Positions 18,325-27,475 are shown, counted from the first letter of the stretch. The stretch: DNA of 64,000 nt from JBCCQH01 sp039024435 (GCA_039024435.1 JBCCQH010000019.1:16578-80577); one strand, 5' to 3'. The notes: generated by a model not told the origin, from the sequence alone. Numbers and translations: made by a program.

Positions 18325-19347
18325 ATGGGCGAGCAACAGCTTTTTCAGGGCATTTTGGCGTTTCCGAATGCGGCCGCTTTTTCCGCGGCATTGGCGGAGA
18401 TGGAGGTGGGGACGGAAGAATTCCCGGCGTTCCCGGATCGGGAAGGGTTGCAGAGCGCCCTGGTCAGTGATACCGTATTGGTTCTCAACCTCACGCAGTC
18501 ACCGTCCGCAGCTCAGGGCGAGGTGGGCCTCCGTCGGCTCTCCGCACTGGCAAAGCACGCGGTCCGGGGGCGTTTGGTGGCGGTTATCGCGGGTGATTTA
18601 CCCGAAGTCACGGTCATTGAGTGTCCGGCCTCTTCCGATATACCGGAAGGACCGGCGGCGGTCGTGGATCCTGAATCCAGCTTTTTTCCTTTTTACGCTG
18701 GTGCCCGCTACGATTATGAAACGCGGTTCGAGGGCACGATTTCCTCGCTCTGGTGGACGGTTCATCCGGAAGGGGAGGCGGCTCCCGGGAGTTGGTTCAG
18801 CTTCCCGATGGGCGATAGTGGGAGCAAACTCGATCACTACCTCGGGGGCGATGCGTTTTGTGCGGTGGGGGAACAGCTTTTGGTTGCGGTGGATTTTTCG
18901 GAAAATGTGCCTCCGGCAAGTGGCCAGCGGCTTGTGGATGCGGGGGCGGCTCCGGGCACGGTTTGGTTGACCCACCCGCCGGGGTCGGAGACGCTGCGGA
19001 CCTACCGCCACCTGGGATTTGAGGATGTCGCGGCGCCTGGGCAGTTGTACGCCGGCTGCCTCAAGGTGCAGTTGAACGATTACTTTTTGCGGGCGGCTCC
19101 GTCCGATTACGCGCTGCCCGACCACGGGAAGGATACTTTTACGGATCACGTTTCCTACCTGTATTTTGCCCGGGGCGTGGGGCTGGTCAAGATCGGTTTT
19201 CCGGATGGTGAATTCATCCTGACCGGATGGCACCGCGATGTAGATTCCGCACCCCCGCCGCCCAAGCGCCCGACTGAAGGGCTGCGGGAACGCAAAGCGG
19301 TCCCGGCGCCAAGCGTTCGCAAAAAGCCTTGGTGGAAATTTTGGTAA
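18325..19347 (+). CDS. Unrecognised protein with KKPWWKFW tail, paralogue B
   Basis: A 340-residue paralogue of the preceding protein. Matching blocks are QLFQGILAFPNAAAFSAAL, LAKHAVRGRLVAVIAGD, FFPFYAGARYDYETRFEG, LWWTV, HYLGGDAF, GTVWLTHPPGSETLRTYRHL and LYFARGVGLVKI. The Pro-rich linker is shorter, but the C-terminus is again KKPWWKFW, preceded by nearly identical DNA. The 67-bp gap to paralogue A and 18-bp gap to the next gene suggest one operon. The bodies have diverged widely while the last eight residues are unchanged, which argues for selection on the tail. Function unknown; no catalytic motif seen. Confidence 0.8.
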   Translation: MGEQQLFQGILAFPNAAAFSAALAEMEVGTEEFPAFPDREGLQSALVSDTVLVLNLTQSPSAAQGEVGLRRLSALAKHAVRGRLVAVIAGDLPEVTVIECPASSDIPEGPAAVVDPESSFFPFYAGARYDYETRFEGTISSLWWTVHPEGEAAPGSWFSFPMGDSGSKLDHYLGGDAFCAVGEQLLVAVDFSENVPPASGQRLVDAGAAPGTVWLTHPPGSETLRTYRHLGFEDVAAPGQLYAGCLKVQLNDYFLRAAPSDYALPDHGKDTFTDHVSYLYFARGVGLVKIGFPDGEFILTGWHRDVDSAPPPPKRPTEGLRERKAVPAPSVRKKPWWKFW

Positions 19348-19365
19348 CCTTTCCCGCACAATGCA

Positions 19366-19866
19366 ATGATTCCCGGACAAGCCTCGCACGGATCCCCGAC
19401 CTTTCCTGAGCCCTGGTGCGGCCTCTGGAAAGACAGCAATGGCAAACTGTTGTACTTGCAGCGGATCACCGAACGCCAGTTGGTGGTCAGCCTCACGCCC
19501 GGTCACGAACAGCCCTTTTTCCCCTTGCCGGAGGTCATGTACGGACGGACGCACCGGCTGCCCGCTTTGTACCAGGCGGACGTCCGCAGCCACTTGTTTC
19601 TCCGGGTGGACGCCGGCCAACCGGGCTGGGGTCCCTACTTCGAACTGGAATTTCTCTTTGGGGAGGGGGACCGGCTGCGCTTGGCCGAGCCTTGGGACCT
19701 TGCTTCCGGCGTCATCGCCCGTCCCCGCATCAATTTTGGTCCGCAAGCCGAGGGCAGTCCCGATGGCACTTCGATCTCCTGGGCCTATCCCCTCGCGAAT
19801 TTCTGGAAGGCCGAGGAAGAGGAAAAGCGGTTTTTAGATTATCTGGGAGAGATTTCTGCGGACTGA
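19366..19866 (+). CDS. Unrecognised protein, third gene of the KKPWWKFW run
   Basis: A 166-residue soluble protein without signal peptide (begins MIPGQASHGSPTFPEPW). It is aromatic and Pro-rich, with a beta-rich core (NGKLLYLQRITERQLVVSL, SHLFLRVDAG, YFELEFLFGEGDRLRL) and a charged helical end (WKAEEEEKRFLDYLGEI). The start lies 18 bp after the preceding stop, implying co-transcription with the two paralogues. It lacks the KKPWWKFW tail. I do not recognise a family. Confidence 0.7.
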   Translation: MIPGQASHGSPTFPEPWCGLWKDSNGKLLYLQRITERQLVVSLTPGHEQPFFPLPEVMYGRTHRLPALYQADVRSHLFLRVDAGQPGWGPYFELEFLFGEGDRLRLAEPWDLASGVIARPRINFGPQAEGSPDGTSISWAYPLANFWKAEEEEKRFLDYLGEISAD

Positions 19867-20020
19867 TGCTTGGTTGCGGATGGCGCGGTGGTGGTAGGGG
19901 AGCGATCAGAAGATTTCCAATTCCTCGATTTCCAATTTCCCCTCAACCGCAGTGCGCCCTGCGCAAGGTGACCCTTGATAATTGTTCCCAAAGGGAATTC
20001 TTGATCACAGATTCTACGTT

Positions 20021-20048
20021 GCACGTTCGGAACGCGCCCATCGGAAAT
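20021..20048 (+). repeat. REP-like hairpin repeat, copy 1
   Basis: GCACGTTCGGAACGCGCC followed by CATCGGAAAT. The GTTC/GAAC arms pair; one outer pair is mismatched. Confidence 0.65.
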
Positions 20049-20068
20049 TCCCAAAGGCAAACCTTCCG

Positions 20069-20097
20069 CCGCGCGTGATCCCGCGCGTCTATGGGAA
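20069..20097 (+). repeat. REP-like hairpin repeat, copy 2 (variant)
   Basis: Arms CGCGC and GCGCG around GTGATCCC, followed by TCTATGGGAAAA. It pairs with the variant at 22260, where the outer pair is T-A instead of C-G. Confidence 0.6.
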
Positions 20098-20128
20098 AAA
20101 TTGAGTTGAGATTTTTACAATCATTGCC

Positions 20129-20161
20129 GGTCGCGTGCTCGAAGCGCGCCCAACGGAAATC
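20129..20161 (+). repeat. REP-like hairpin repeat, copy 3
   Basis: Arms GCGTGCT and AGCGCGC around CGA, followed by CCAACGGAAATC. One G-T wobble is kept in the stem. Confidence 0.6.
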
Positions 20162-20188
20162 AAGAATCAGACAATCACAAATCCGCAG

Positions 20189-20220
20189 GTCGCGCGTCCA
20201 GGACGCGCCCATCGGAAATC
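20189..20220 (+). repeat. REP-like hairpin repeat, copy 4
   Basis: Arms GCGCGTCC and GGACGCGC around a single A, followed by CCATCGGAAATC. Compared with copy 6 both sides of one pair have changed (T-A to C-G). Confidence 0.65.
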
Positions 20221-20232
20221 AGGCAATCCCCC

Positions 20233-21873
20233 TCAGTTTCGCAGGCTGAACTTGCCTTTTTTCTTGAGTTCTTTGGCTTCCGGCATGAGCTGGAGGGCCC
20301 GGATGAGGACGTTGTCCGTCTTGTGGTAAGTCGGGTAAAACCCGTCATCCTTGAAGAAGCGACGTCCGATGAAGGATTTGATGTACAGGCGAATGTGCTC
20401 CGCCGATTGTTCGTAGCCTTCTTCCTGGAAGGGGGCGCCTTTTTCCGCCGCAAATGCAGTGAATTCGTCCATCACTTCCTGGGCGACTTTGAATTCCTGG
20501 CGGAAAGCGTTGGCCGAGGGGAAGCGCGATTCGAAGTCCTTGTTGATGTCCGCAAAGTGGAACGAAAACTGGCGGAAAGCGTTGTGGCCGATCAGGTCGG
20601 CGAGGTAATCACTGTCCTGGGTGGTGTCGCGCGGGACAAAAACGTCCGGCATGATGCCCCCGCCGCCGTAAACCGTACGTCCGGCATTGGTCTTGAATTT
20701 GAGCGAGTCGGGGAGGTCGATCTTGCTGGCGTCGTAGATTTCCCCGGATTCGAACCGGTCGATCAACTCCTGTTCGTATTCCTTGCTGGACATGTGAAAC
20801 GGTTTCTGGATGCAACGGCCACTCGGGGTGTAGTATTGCGAGATGACCAGGCGCATGGCTGAACCGTCCGAAAACTCCTTTTGGGTCTGAACCAGTCCTT
20901 TGCCGAAGGAGCGGACCCCCAGGATCAAACCCCGGTCCCAATCCTGCACCGCGCCGGCCACAATTTCACTGGCGGAGGCCGAGCCGTAGTCGAGCAAAAT
21001 GACCAAGGGACCATCTTCGAACAGATCGAGGTAGGAAGTCGCCTTGTAGCGGGACTTGCTGTCGTAGGTGCGGCCATCGGTGTAAACCACCAATTTGCCT
21101 TCGCCCAGGAACTCGTCCGCGATCTTTTCCGCCATCTGCATGTAACCGCCGGGATTGCCGCGCAGGTCGAGAATCATGCCTTTCATGCCTTTTTCTTTGA
21201 GGCGCTTGGCCGCCTTGCGGAACTCGTCGTGGGTCGTACTGGCGAAGCGGCTGACTTTGATGTAGCCCACTTCGTCCGCAATCATGTAGGAATAATCGAC
21301 GCTGTAAATCGGAATTTTGTCCCGCTCGATGTCAAAGGACAAAGTCTCATCGTAACCGCGGCGCACGACATCGACCTTGACGTGAGAGCCTTTGGGTCCA
21401 CGCAGCTTTTTCATGACGTCGGTATTGGTCAGGCCGACGCCGGCTACGTTGTCTTCTTCAATGCGCACAATGCGGTCGCCCGCCTGGATGCCCACTTCTT
21501 CACTCGGTCCGCCGGAGAGGGCCGCCACGACGTACAAGGTGTCTTCGAGGAGGTTAAATTCAATCCCAATGCCTTCAAAACTACCCTGCATCTGCTCTTC
21601 CATCTGTTCCATTTCCGCGGCAGGGATATAAAAGGAGTGGGGATCCAGTCCTTCCAAAAGACCCTCAATGGCGTCGTCGACCATCTTTTTTGTTTTCGGC
21701 TCGTCCACGTAGTTGCGCTCCACAAACCAGATGGCTTCCTGGATTTTTTGGAAGCCACTGCTGATTTGTTCCCGTTTCTCTTGGGGGACTGTTTGTTTCA
21801 ATTGAAATCCCGCAAGCATTCCGACGGCGACCATGAGAGAAGCGACGAAGGCATATTTCAAATTACGATTCAT
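20233..21873 (-). CDS. ctpA: C-terminal processing peptidase, S41 family, with PDZ domain
   Basis: A 546-residue protease. The N-terminal signal/anchor is YAFVASLMVAVGMLAGF. A PDZ domain covers about 90-175 (GIGIEFNLLEDTLYVVAALS, GIQAGDRIVRIEE). The S41 catalytic core covers about 185-370, with ILDLRGNPGG, the nucleophile Ser in GSASASEIVAG (S300 by family alignment) and the general base Lys in SFGKG (K325). Family members cut proteins near their C-termini in the periplasm. A C-terminal helical extension of about 130 residues is common in the Bacteroidota form. Single gene, flanked by repeat-rich DNA on both sides. Confidence 0.93.
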   Translation of the reverse strand: MNRNLKYAFVASLMVAVGMLAGFQLKQTVPQEKREQISSGFQKIQEAIWFVERNYVDEPKTKKMVDDAIEGLLEGLDPHSFYIPAAEMEQMEEQMQGSFEGIGIEFNLLEDTLYVVAALSGGPSEEVGIQAGDRIVRIEEDNVAGVGLTNTDVMKKLRGPKGSHVKVDVVRRGYDETLSFDIERDKIPIYSVDYSYMIADEVGYIKVSRFASTTHDEFRKAAKRLKEKGMKGMILDLRGNPGGYMQMAEKIADEFLGEGKLVVYTDGRTYDSKSRYKATSYLDLFEDGPLVILLDYGSASASEIVAGAVQDWDRGLILGVRSFGKGLVQTQKEFSDGSAMRLVISQYYTPSGRCIQKPFHMSSKEYEQELIDRFESGEIYDASKIDLPDSLKFKTNAGRTVYGGGGIMPDVFVPRDTTQDSDYLADLIGHNAFRQFSFHFADINKDFESRFPSANAFRQEFKVAQEVMDEFTAFAAEKGAPFQEEGYEQSAEHIRLYIKSFIGRRFFKDDGFYPTYHKTDNVLIRALQLMPEAKELKKKGKFSLRN

Positions 21874-21901
21874 GGAATTTATCCGAATTTAACAGTTGCT
21901 C

Positions 21902-22069
21902 TAAGAGGCGGTTTAAATTTAATCCTGCGATTTTGCTATGGTATCTTTTTCCGCCCCTCTTCCGCTATTTTCTCGCCCATAGCTTGGGCTATGGACTCCA
22001 AAATGAGCTTCGATGGACAAAAAAATCTGCACTAGCAAATTTCACAAATCAATTTTAAACAGCCTCTAA
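21902..22069 (+). mobile_element. MITE-like element, copy 1 (forward)
   Basis: About 168 bp. The left end is TAAGAGGCGGTTTAAATT and the right end carries TTTAAACAGCCTCTAA, i.e. terminal inverted repeats of about 17 bp with one mismatch. An internal palindrome has arms CCATAGC/GCTATGG. There is no coding capacity; short frames in it are spurious. Same orientation as copy 2, opposite to copies 3-5. Confidence 0.8.
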
Positions 22070-22073
22070 GTTA

Positions 22074-22320
22074 CGAATCTTTGTCTATGGAATGAAACGA
22101 CGTAACGGGGGAGAATGTTGGATTGAGAAATTTCAATTCTCAATTGACGCTGTGTCCCAGCGCTCAATTGCCAATTGCCACGCGGGTGCAGTTGGGTTTT
22201 TGGCGGAGGATTACGAATTTCTTCATTCCTTCACCGTGCCCATTGAAGATCAATCTCCGCTGCGCGTGATCCTGCGCATCTACGGAAAAAACCGGGTTTT
22301 TGAGATTGAATTTTACAATC
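22074..22320. other. Spacer between two MITE-like copies, no gene
   Basis: AT-rich DNA separating two directly oriented copies. It holds one REP-like hairpin (22260-22290) and no convincing gene; the 120-codon frame here mostly runs through the repeat. Confidence 0.55.
22260..22290 (+). repeat. REP-like hairpin repeat, copy 5 (variant)
   Basis: Arms TGCGC and GCGCA around GTGATCCT, followed by TCTACGGAAAAA. Matches the variant at 20069 with a compensated outer base pair. Confidence 0.6.
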
Positions 22321-22488
22321 TTAGAGGCGGTTTAAATTTAATTCTGCGATTTTGTTACGGCATCTTTTTCCGGCCCTCTTCCGCTATTTTCTCGCCCATA
22401 GCTCGGGCTATGGACTCCAAAATGAGCTTCGACGGACAAAAAAATCTGCACTAGCAAATTTCACAAACCAATTTAAAATCGCCTCTTA
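22321..22488 (+). mobile_element. MITE-like element, copy 2 (forward)
   Basis: About 168 bp, nearly identical to copy 1 over its whole length, bounded by TTAGAGGCGGTTTAAATT and AATTTAAAATCGCCTCTTAG. The internal palindrome CCATAGC/GCTATGG is kept with a changed loop (TCGG). Its end abuts REP-like copy 6. Confidence 0.8.
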
Positions 22489-22521
22489 GGTCGCGCGTTC
22501 GGAACGCGCCCATCGAAAATC
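22489..22521 (+). repeat. REP-like hairpin repeat, copy 6 (closest to consensus)
   Basis: Arms GCGCGTTC and GAACGCGC around G, followed by CCATCGAAAATC. It begins directly at the end of MITE-like copy 2. Confidence 0.65.
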
Positions 22522-22622
22522 GGGGATCAGCACTCAAAAATTCTCAATTTCCGGGTTTGGGCGGAAACTTGGCAAAATCGACGATAAGTAAAAAAGGGGC
22601 TGTATTTCCCGGGCTAAATTTC

Positions 22623-22630
22623 TATCTTTG
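22623..22630 (+). promoter_or_regulatory. Bacteroidota -7 promoter box (TATCTTTG)
   Basis: TATCTTTG matches the TAnnTTTG consensus used by the Bacteroidota primary sigma factor and lies 27 bp before the ATG at 22658. No clear -33 box is visible. Confidence 0.55.
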
Positions 22631-22657
22631 AATCTTGTAGCGATAATCGATCCGCAG

Positions 22658-23884
22658 ATGATAAAAAGAATGTTCTTGATTGCGGTTGCCTTGGTTTGGG
22701 CATCCAGTGGTGGCTTCGCACAAAATTTGGTCCCCAACGGAAGCCTCGAGTTTGGCCCCGGTGCGATCTGTGGGGTGTACGGCCCCGGTGATTTTGACAA
22801 TAGCATCAATAACTGGTCTTCGCCGACCGCGGATGGGACACCAGCTTTGTTTTCCACCTTGGTAGGACAAGCTTGCTGGAACCACCAGCCGAACAGCACG
22901 TTCCTCGGACCGCCCAGCTTGAAAGGCCCGCAACCGCCCCAAAATGGCGATTACTTCGCCGGAATCACGATCCGGGGCGAGTTCGGAGATCAGCGGCGCG
23001 ATTACATTCAGGTCGAGCTCGTTCAGCCCATGATCGTGGGTCGCTATTACACAATTAACTATTACATCTCCCTGCCGGACAGTTCCCAGTACGCTTCGAG
23101 CAACATCTGCGCGCTGTTGAGTACATTTGCCGTCGGCAACAATGCGGATACGGTAATCCAGGCGACGCCCCAGGTGCGCCCCTCCGGCATCATCAGTGAC
23201 ACCGTAAACTGGGTGCAAATCACCGAGACGGTCCAGGCCGATCAGCCGTTTCGCTTCCTCACTTTCGGCAACTTTGACCGGGATGCGGGCACCGATTCCT
23301 TGGTCAATCCGGGATTTTCCGGCGATTCCACCAACCGGGGCATCTATTACTACATCGACGCCTGTACCGTGACCGAGGTCTGCCCGATCCTGGAATCGTT
23401 CGGTGAGCCGAGCCTTTGCTTGGGCGACACGCTGACCCTCACCCCGGACCTGCCCGGTGACTACTCCAATGTTCAGTACCTGTGGACCACCGGCGAAACT
23501 TCGGAAAGCATCGAGGTGATGGACCAGGGATTCTACGGGGTACAACTCACGGTAAACGATACCTGCATCATCGGCGACACCTTCTTCGTGGACGTGGAAT
23601 TGTGTCCTTCAGAGGTAGAGATGGCAAATATCTTTACGCCCAACAACGATGGCATCAATGACATGTTCCGCCCGGTTTCGTTCAGCCGCATCGACGATGT
23701 GACGCTGCTTGTGTACGACCGCTGGGGCAACCAACTTTTTGAGACGGACAATCTCAATGACGGTTGGAATGGAACCCAAAACGGGGAACCGGCGCCGGAA
23801 GGTGTGTACTATTGGATCATTGAGCGGCGGGGACGCAATCAAGAATACGGTCGGCAAGCGGGCTCGGTATTGCTGATGCGTTGA
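22658..23884 (+). CDS. Exported protein with T9SS type B (CHU_C) C-terminal domain
   Basis: A 408-residue secreted protein. The signal peptide is MIKRMFLIAVALVWASSGGFAQ. A jelly-roll-like domain covers about 20-240 (NLVPNGSLEF, PQNGDYFAGI, QVELVQPMIVGRYYTINYYI). An Ig-like segment follows (LCLGDTLTLTPD ... YLWTTGETSESIEV), then the CHU_C/gliding-type sorting domain (ANIFTPNNDGINDMFRP, LLVYDRWGNQLFE, PAPEGVYYWIIE, GSVLLMR). The sorting domain routes it through T9SS. The first domain resembles those in cell-surface carbohydrate-binding proteins. The ATG at 22658 starts the signal peptide. The next gene starts within its stop codon. Confidence 0.88.
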   Translation: MIKRMFLIAVALVWASSGGFAQNLVPNGSLEFGPGAICGVYGPGDFDNSINNWSSPTADGTPALFSTLVGQACWNHQPNSTFLGPPSLKGPQPPQNGDYFAGITIRGEFGDQRRDYIQVELVQPMIVGRYYTINYYISLPDSSQYASSNICALLSTFAVGNNADTVIQATPQVRPSGIISDTVNWVQITETVQADQPFRFLTFGNFDRDAGTDSLVNPGFSGDSTNRGIYYYIDACTVTEVCPILESFGEPSLCLGDTLTLTPDLPGDYSNVQYLWTTGETSESIEVMDQGFYGVQLTVNDTCIIGDTFFVDVELCPSEVEMANIFTPNNDGINDMFRPVSFSRIDDVTLLVYDRWGNQLFETDNLNDGWNGTQNGEPAPEGVYYWIIERRGRNQEYGRQAGSVLLMR

Positions 23885-24813
23885 TCTTGCAAACTCCTTT
23901 TTCGGTCTTGGGTTACTCTCGGCGGACCCCACTGTTGGGGACGGTCCTCCTACTTGTGTGCTTACCGCTGTTTGGGCCAGGCCAAATGCGTCCGGCACCG
24001 GTCGCACCCGGCGGCTCCGAATCGGGATTGCGGATATTGTCCTGGAACATCTACATGCTGCCCCGCTTCGCCAAAATCACCGGAAAACGCCGCCGCTCCC
24101 GCGCCATCGCCGAATTGCTGAAGGATACCCCGTACGACATAATCGTGCTGCAAGAAGCATTTTTGGGCGATGCCCGTCGCATTCTGAAGCGTGAACTTGA
24201 GGATGCATTTCCCTACACTGTCGGCCCGGCCAACCGCAAATTTTCGATCAAGACCAACAGCGGAATTTGGATTCTGAGCAAGCTGCGCCTGCGGACGCTC
24301 GGTGAAATTGACTTCCGCGATTGCGCGGGTTTTGACGACTGTATGGCCCGCAAAGGTGCCTTGCTGGTTGAAACCGTATGGCAGGGCGATACCGTCCAAG
24401 TGCTGGGCACCCACCTGCAAGCGGGCGGTCCCCATGAGATTCGCCACCGGCAATACGCCGAATTGCGCACTTTGCTGGACGCCCATCGCCGCCCGGACAT
24501 TCCCCAGATCATCTGCGGCGACATGAATACCGCCCAGAACGACTCAGTCAACTACACCTACATGATCCGGACCCTCGACGCTGAGGACGGTCCTTTGCGC
24601 ATGGCGGTGAAAAAAACGGAAAATGGTTACCGCAACGACATGCATCGGGGGGGCTACCGCAATGATCGGATCATCGATTACATTTTTTACCGGGGAAATG
24701 GCCGCACGGTTTCGCGCATCGTACGTACCGCTCCGCATTTCCGCTTTCCCTGGTCGCGCCGGCATGCCGACTTATCCGATCATTTTCCGGTTGCGGCTAA
24801 GATTTGGTGGTAG
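23881..24813 (+). CDS. Exported endonuclease/exonuclease/phosphatase-fold enzyme (sphingomyelinase-like)
   Basis: A 310-residue protein starting at TTG that overlaps the preceding stop codon by four bases, so translation is probably coupled. A hydrophobic N-terminal segment (TVLLLVCLPLFGPG) suggests export. The EEP-fold motifs are in order: LRILSWNIYMLP, IIVLQEAFL (metal-binding Glu), VLGTHLQAG, QIICGDMNTAQND (D/N pair), RIIDYIFYRG and the catalytic His in DLSDHFPVAAKI. The branch with NIYMLP and DHFPV is typical of neutral-sphingomyelinase-like phosphodiesterases, but nuclease activity is also possible. The 3' end converges closely on the CHU_C gene at 24827. Confidence 0.87.
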   Translation: MILQTPFSVLGYSRRTPLLGTVLLLVCLPLFGPGQMRPAPVAPGGSESGLRILSWNIYMLPRFAKITGKRRRSRAIAELLKDTPYDIIVLQEAFLGDARRILKRELEDAFPYTVGPANRKFSIKTNSGIWILSKLRLRTLGEIDFRDCAGFDDCMARKGALLVETVWQGDTVQVLGTHLQAGGPHEIRHRQYAELRTLLDAHRRPDIPQIICGDMNTAQNDSVNYTYMIRTLDAEDGPLRMAVKKTENGYRNDMHRGGYRNDRIIDYIFYRGNGRTVSRIVRTAPHFRFPWSRRHADLSDHFPVAAKIWW

Positions 24814-24826
24814 GCAAATGAATGCG

Positions 24827-27475
24827 CTAACGTACCACCAGGACGGTCCCACTGCGGGTAACCCGGCGCCCGGTATTCAGAGTTGCATTGATCCGGTAGA
24901 TGTAGTTGCCTTCGGTAACCGGCTCACTGGCAAATCTTCCGTCCCAATGGTCATTGATCGACTGACCCACAAAGATTTCCTTGCCCCACCGGTCAAAAAT
25001 CCGGATTTCGTATTCGGTGACCATGAGACCTTGCACGACAAACTCATCGTTTAGGAGATCACCATTCGGCGTGAAGGCATTGGGTACCCAGAGGAAGGGA
25101 TCCTGCAACACTCGGATCGTCCGCGACTCCCGGTCGAGGCAACCAAATCGATTGATGGATGCCAGGGTAATCGTGTAGGTGCCGGAATCGGGAAAGGTGT
25201 ACTGCGCATCGCCTCCGTAAATCGAGTCGCCGGTGCTGAAGGCCCAGTTGTGGAAATTGGCGAAAACGGAGGTTTGGGTGAGCGTGACCGAGGGATCGGA
25301 TACGAGGAGAAACTCGGTGCGGTCCAGGTCGGGATCGCTCACAAAGCTTGCCTGCGGGGTGGGCAATACGGTGATCAGGGCAAACTCGGTGGCGGAGTTC
25401 ACGCAGCCTTCGGGTGACGTCACGGTCAGCCGCACGTCGAAGATCCCGGTCGTGTAGGTACTCGAAGGCGACTCCAGGGGGCTGCTGCTGCCATTGCCAA
25501 AGTCCCAGGCGTAGGTCGCTCCGAATTGCGAATTGTTGGCAAAATCGACCAACAGTGTATCACAGCCTTCGCGCAGGGAGGGCGTGAAGTCGACGATAGG
25601 AACGTCGTGGACGGTGACATCGTAGCGGGTCTCACGCCGGCAGCCATTGGCATCGGTGATTTGTAGGACGTAAGTGCTGCTGTTGAAGGGACGGGGCGCA
25701 ATCGCCGCATTGGTATCGTTGATGGAGTTCGGGATAGAAACCCACTGGTAGGAATAGGGGGCGGCGCCCCCGGTAATGACCGCATTGAGGGGGGCTTCTT
25801 CCCCGCGGCAAATCTCATCGGTTCCGGTGATCGTGACCACCAACTCGGCGGGTTCGACGATCTCAGTTTGGGCGGTGGTGGTGCAGCCATTGGCGTCGGT
25901 GACGGTGACTTCGTAGGTTCCGGCGGAGAGTCCGGCGATGGTCTGGGGACCGGGGCCCGATGGCCAGGCGTAGGTGTAGGGTGGGGTGCCTCCGGCCGGG
26001 ACTGCTTCGAGGGTGCCATTGTTGCCGCCGGCACACACGATGTCGGTGGCCTGGGCGGTGGCGGTGAGCGGAGCTGGTTCACTGATGATGGCGGTTGCGG
26101 TAGCGGAGCAGTTGTTGCCGTCGGTGACGGTCACAGTGTAGCTGCCCCCGGAGAGTCCGGAAACGGTGGCCGAGTTGAGCGCATTGCCCCAGTCGTAGGT
26201 GTAACTGCCGAATCCGCCGAGTGCGCTTACGGAGGCGGTGCCATCGGCGTCGCCCGCGCACAAAACATCGGTGGTTGTAGTGGTCAGCACCAAGGGGGGA
26301 GGTGAACCGACGGAGACTTGCTGGACGATGCTGCACCCGCTTGTGTCGGATACGGTGACGGAGTAGCTACCTGGGGCAAGGTTGGTGGCGGTGCTGGTGG
26401 TCTGGGGTGGGGCCGTACTCCACTGGTAGACGAAGGGACCGCTGCCCGCCGGAGTGGCCGTGGCGGTTCCATCGGTGCTGTTGAAGCAACTGGCCGGCGT
26501 CGCGGCGGTGGCAACGGTGAAACTACCGGTACCGGAAAGGACGATGCTGGCGGTGTCGGTTACCACCACGGTCGAGGCGTCGCAATTGGTGTAGGTGACT
26601 TCGGCGACGTATTCGGTGCTGGTAGCAGGACAAACGGTGACGGTGTCGGTGGTCGCGATGGTATTGGCGGGGTTGCCGACCTCGTACCAGCGCACGTTGT
26701 AGTTCTGCACCCCGTCGGGGATAAAGGCCCAGGCGTCATTGGTGACGGTCCACTGGGTGGGGAAGTTGCGTCCCGGAACCACGGTGGCCTGGTTGCCGGC
26801 GGCATCTTGGATGCCGTGGATCGCAGCCCCCGCATTCCAACTGGTACAAGTGGGCTTGTTTTCGACGTAGGTCTCGATCACATTCGTGGTCTCGTAGAGG
26901 ACGATCTGCTGGGTCGCTTGCAGATTGTTGCAGTCAAACATCGCGCAGTCATCAAAGGAAACCACAAATACCCGGCACGGTGCACTGCCGTATACGGCCC
27001 AGCGAATGGTGCCGTTGATGCTGGGATCGATGTCGTGGAATGGCCCCATAATGCAGTTCGTCGGATTGGCATTGGAGGGGATGCCTGCATTGATCGGCCA
27101 GGGACAATAGCCGCCGGCCTGGGTCAGGTCGAAACTGACCAGCCCGTTGGATCCGATTACCAATTGGTTGTACGAGGTGCCGTAGAAGCAGAAGTTGAAT
27201 GGGATGGGAATGATGGACGACCACGTATCATCAATGTTGAGCAGCACGGAAGTTCCCTGGTTGTAGGGATAAGGATTGTAGGGGATCTGCTGCGCTTGGT
27301 AAGTGGTGGTTTCAAAGCCGGATACTGGGGTCGCCTGAAGCTGCACGCAGGGGCTGCTGCAGTTGATGCTGGTGTCGGGAACGGCGGTAACTGCGGGACA
27401 GGATACTCCCTGGGCAATTGCGGAAAGGCTTGTCAGGCAAAACAAGGTGAGAAGGAGCGTGAGCCTCATGTTCAA
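24827..27475 (-). CDS. Large surface protein with SprB-type repeats, PKD domain and CHU_C sorting domain
   Basis: An 882-residue secreted protein. The signal peptide is LTLLLTLFCLTSLSAIAQ. An N-terminal beta domain has paired Cys and aromatic residues (PFNFCFYGTSYNQLVIGSNG). About three SprB-like repeats follow (about 325-560), each with C-x(n)-DG-A-x(n)-YxW...L-x-PGxYxVTVxDxxGC. Then come an Ig-like stretch, a PKD-like domain (about 640-730: VDFANNSQFGATYAWDFGNG) and a CHU_C domain at the end (VPNAFTPNGDLLNDEFV, IRIFDRWGKEIFVG, EGNYIYRI). SprB repeats occur in the gliding adhesin of Flavobacterium, so a surface adhesin or structural role is likely. The first ATG is used; the ATG at codon 3 is an alternative. 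Confidence 0.9.
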   Translation of the reverse strand: MNMRLTLLLTLFCLTSLSAIAQGVSCPAVTAVPDTSINCSSPCVQLQATPVSGFETTTYQAQQIPYNPYPYNQGTSVLLNIDDTWSSIIPIPFNFCFYGTSYNQLVIGSNGLVSFDLTQAGGYCPWPINAGIPSNANPTNCIMGPFHDIDPSINGTIRWAVYGSAPCRVFVVSFDDCAMFDCNNLQATQQIVLYETTNVIETYVENKPTCTSWNAGAAIHGIQDAAGNQATVVPGRNFPTQWTVTNDAWAFIPDGVQNYNVRWYEVGNPANTIATTDTVTVCPATSTEYVAEVTYTNCDASTVVVTDTASIVLSGTGSFTVATAATPASCFNSTDGTATATPAGSGPFVYQWSTAPPQTTSTATNLAPGSYSVTVSDTSGCSIVQQVSVGSPPPLVLTTTTTDVLCAGDADGTASVSALGGFGSYTYDWGNALNSATVSGLSGGSYTVTVTDGNNCSATATAIISEPAPLTATAQATDIVCAGGNNGTLEAVPAGGTPPYTYAWPSGPGPQTIAGLSAGTYEVTVTDANGCTTTAQTEIVEPAELVVTITGTDEICRGEEAPLNAVITGGAAPYSYQWVSIPNSINDTNAAIAPRPFNSSTYVLQITDANGCRRETRYDVTVHDVPIVDFTPSLREGCDTLLVDFANNSQFGATYAWDFGNGSSSPLESPSSTYTTGIFDVRLTVTSPEGCVNSATEFALITVLPTPQASFVSDPDLDRTEFLLVSDPSVTLTQTSVFANFHNWAFSTGDSIYGGDAQYTFPDSGTYTITLASINRFGCLDRESRTIRVLQDPFLWVPNAFTPNGDLLNDEFVVQGLMVTEYEIRIFDRWGKEIFVGQSINDHWDGRFASEPVTEGNYIYRINATLNTGRRVTRSGTVLVVR

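Noticed and set aside
21902..22488. Two direct repeats considered as a CRISPR array or duplicated gene
   Set aside because: Only two 168-bp copies 419 bp apart with inverted-repeat ends and dispersed relatives elsewhere; this is a mobile-element pattern.
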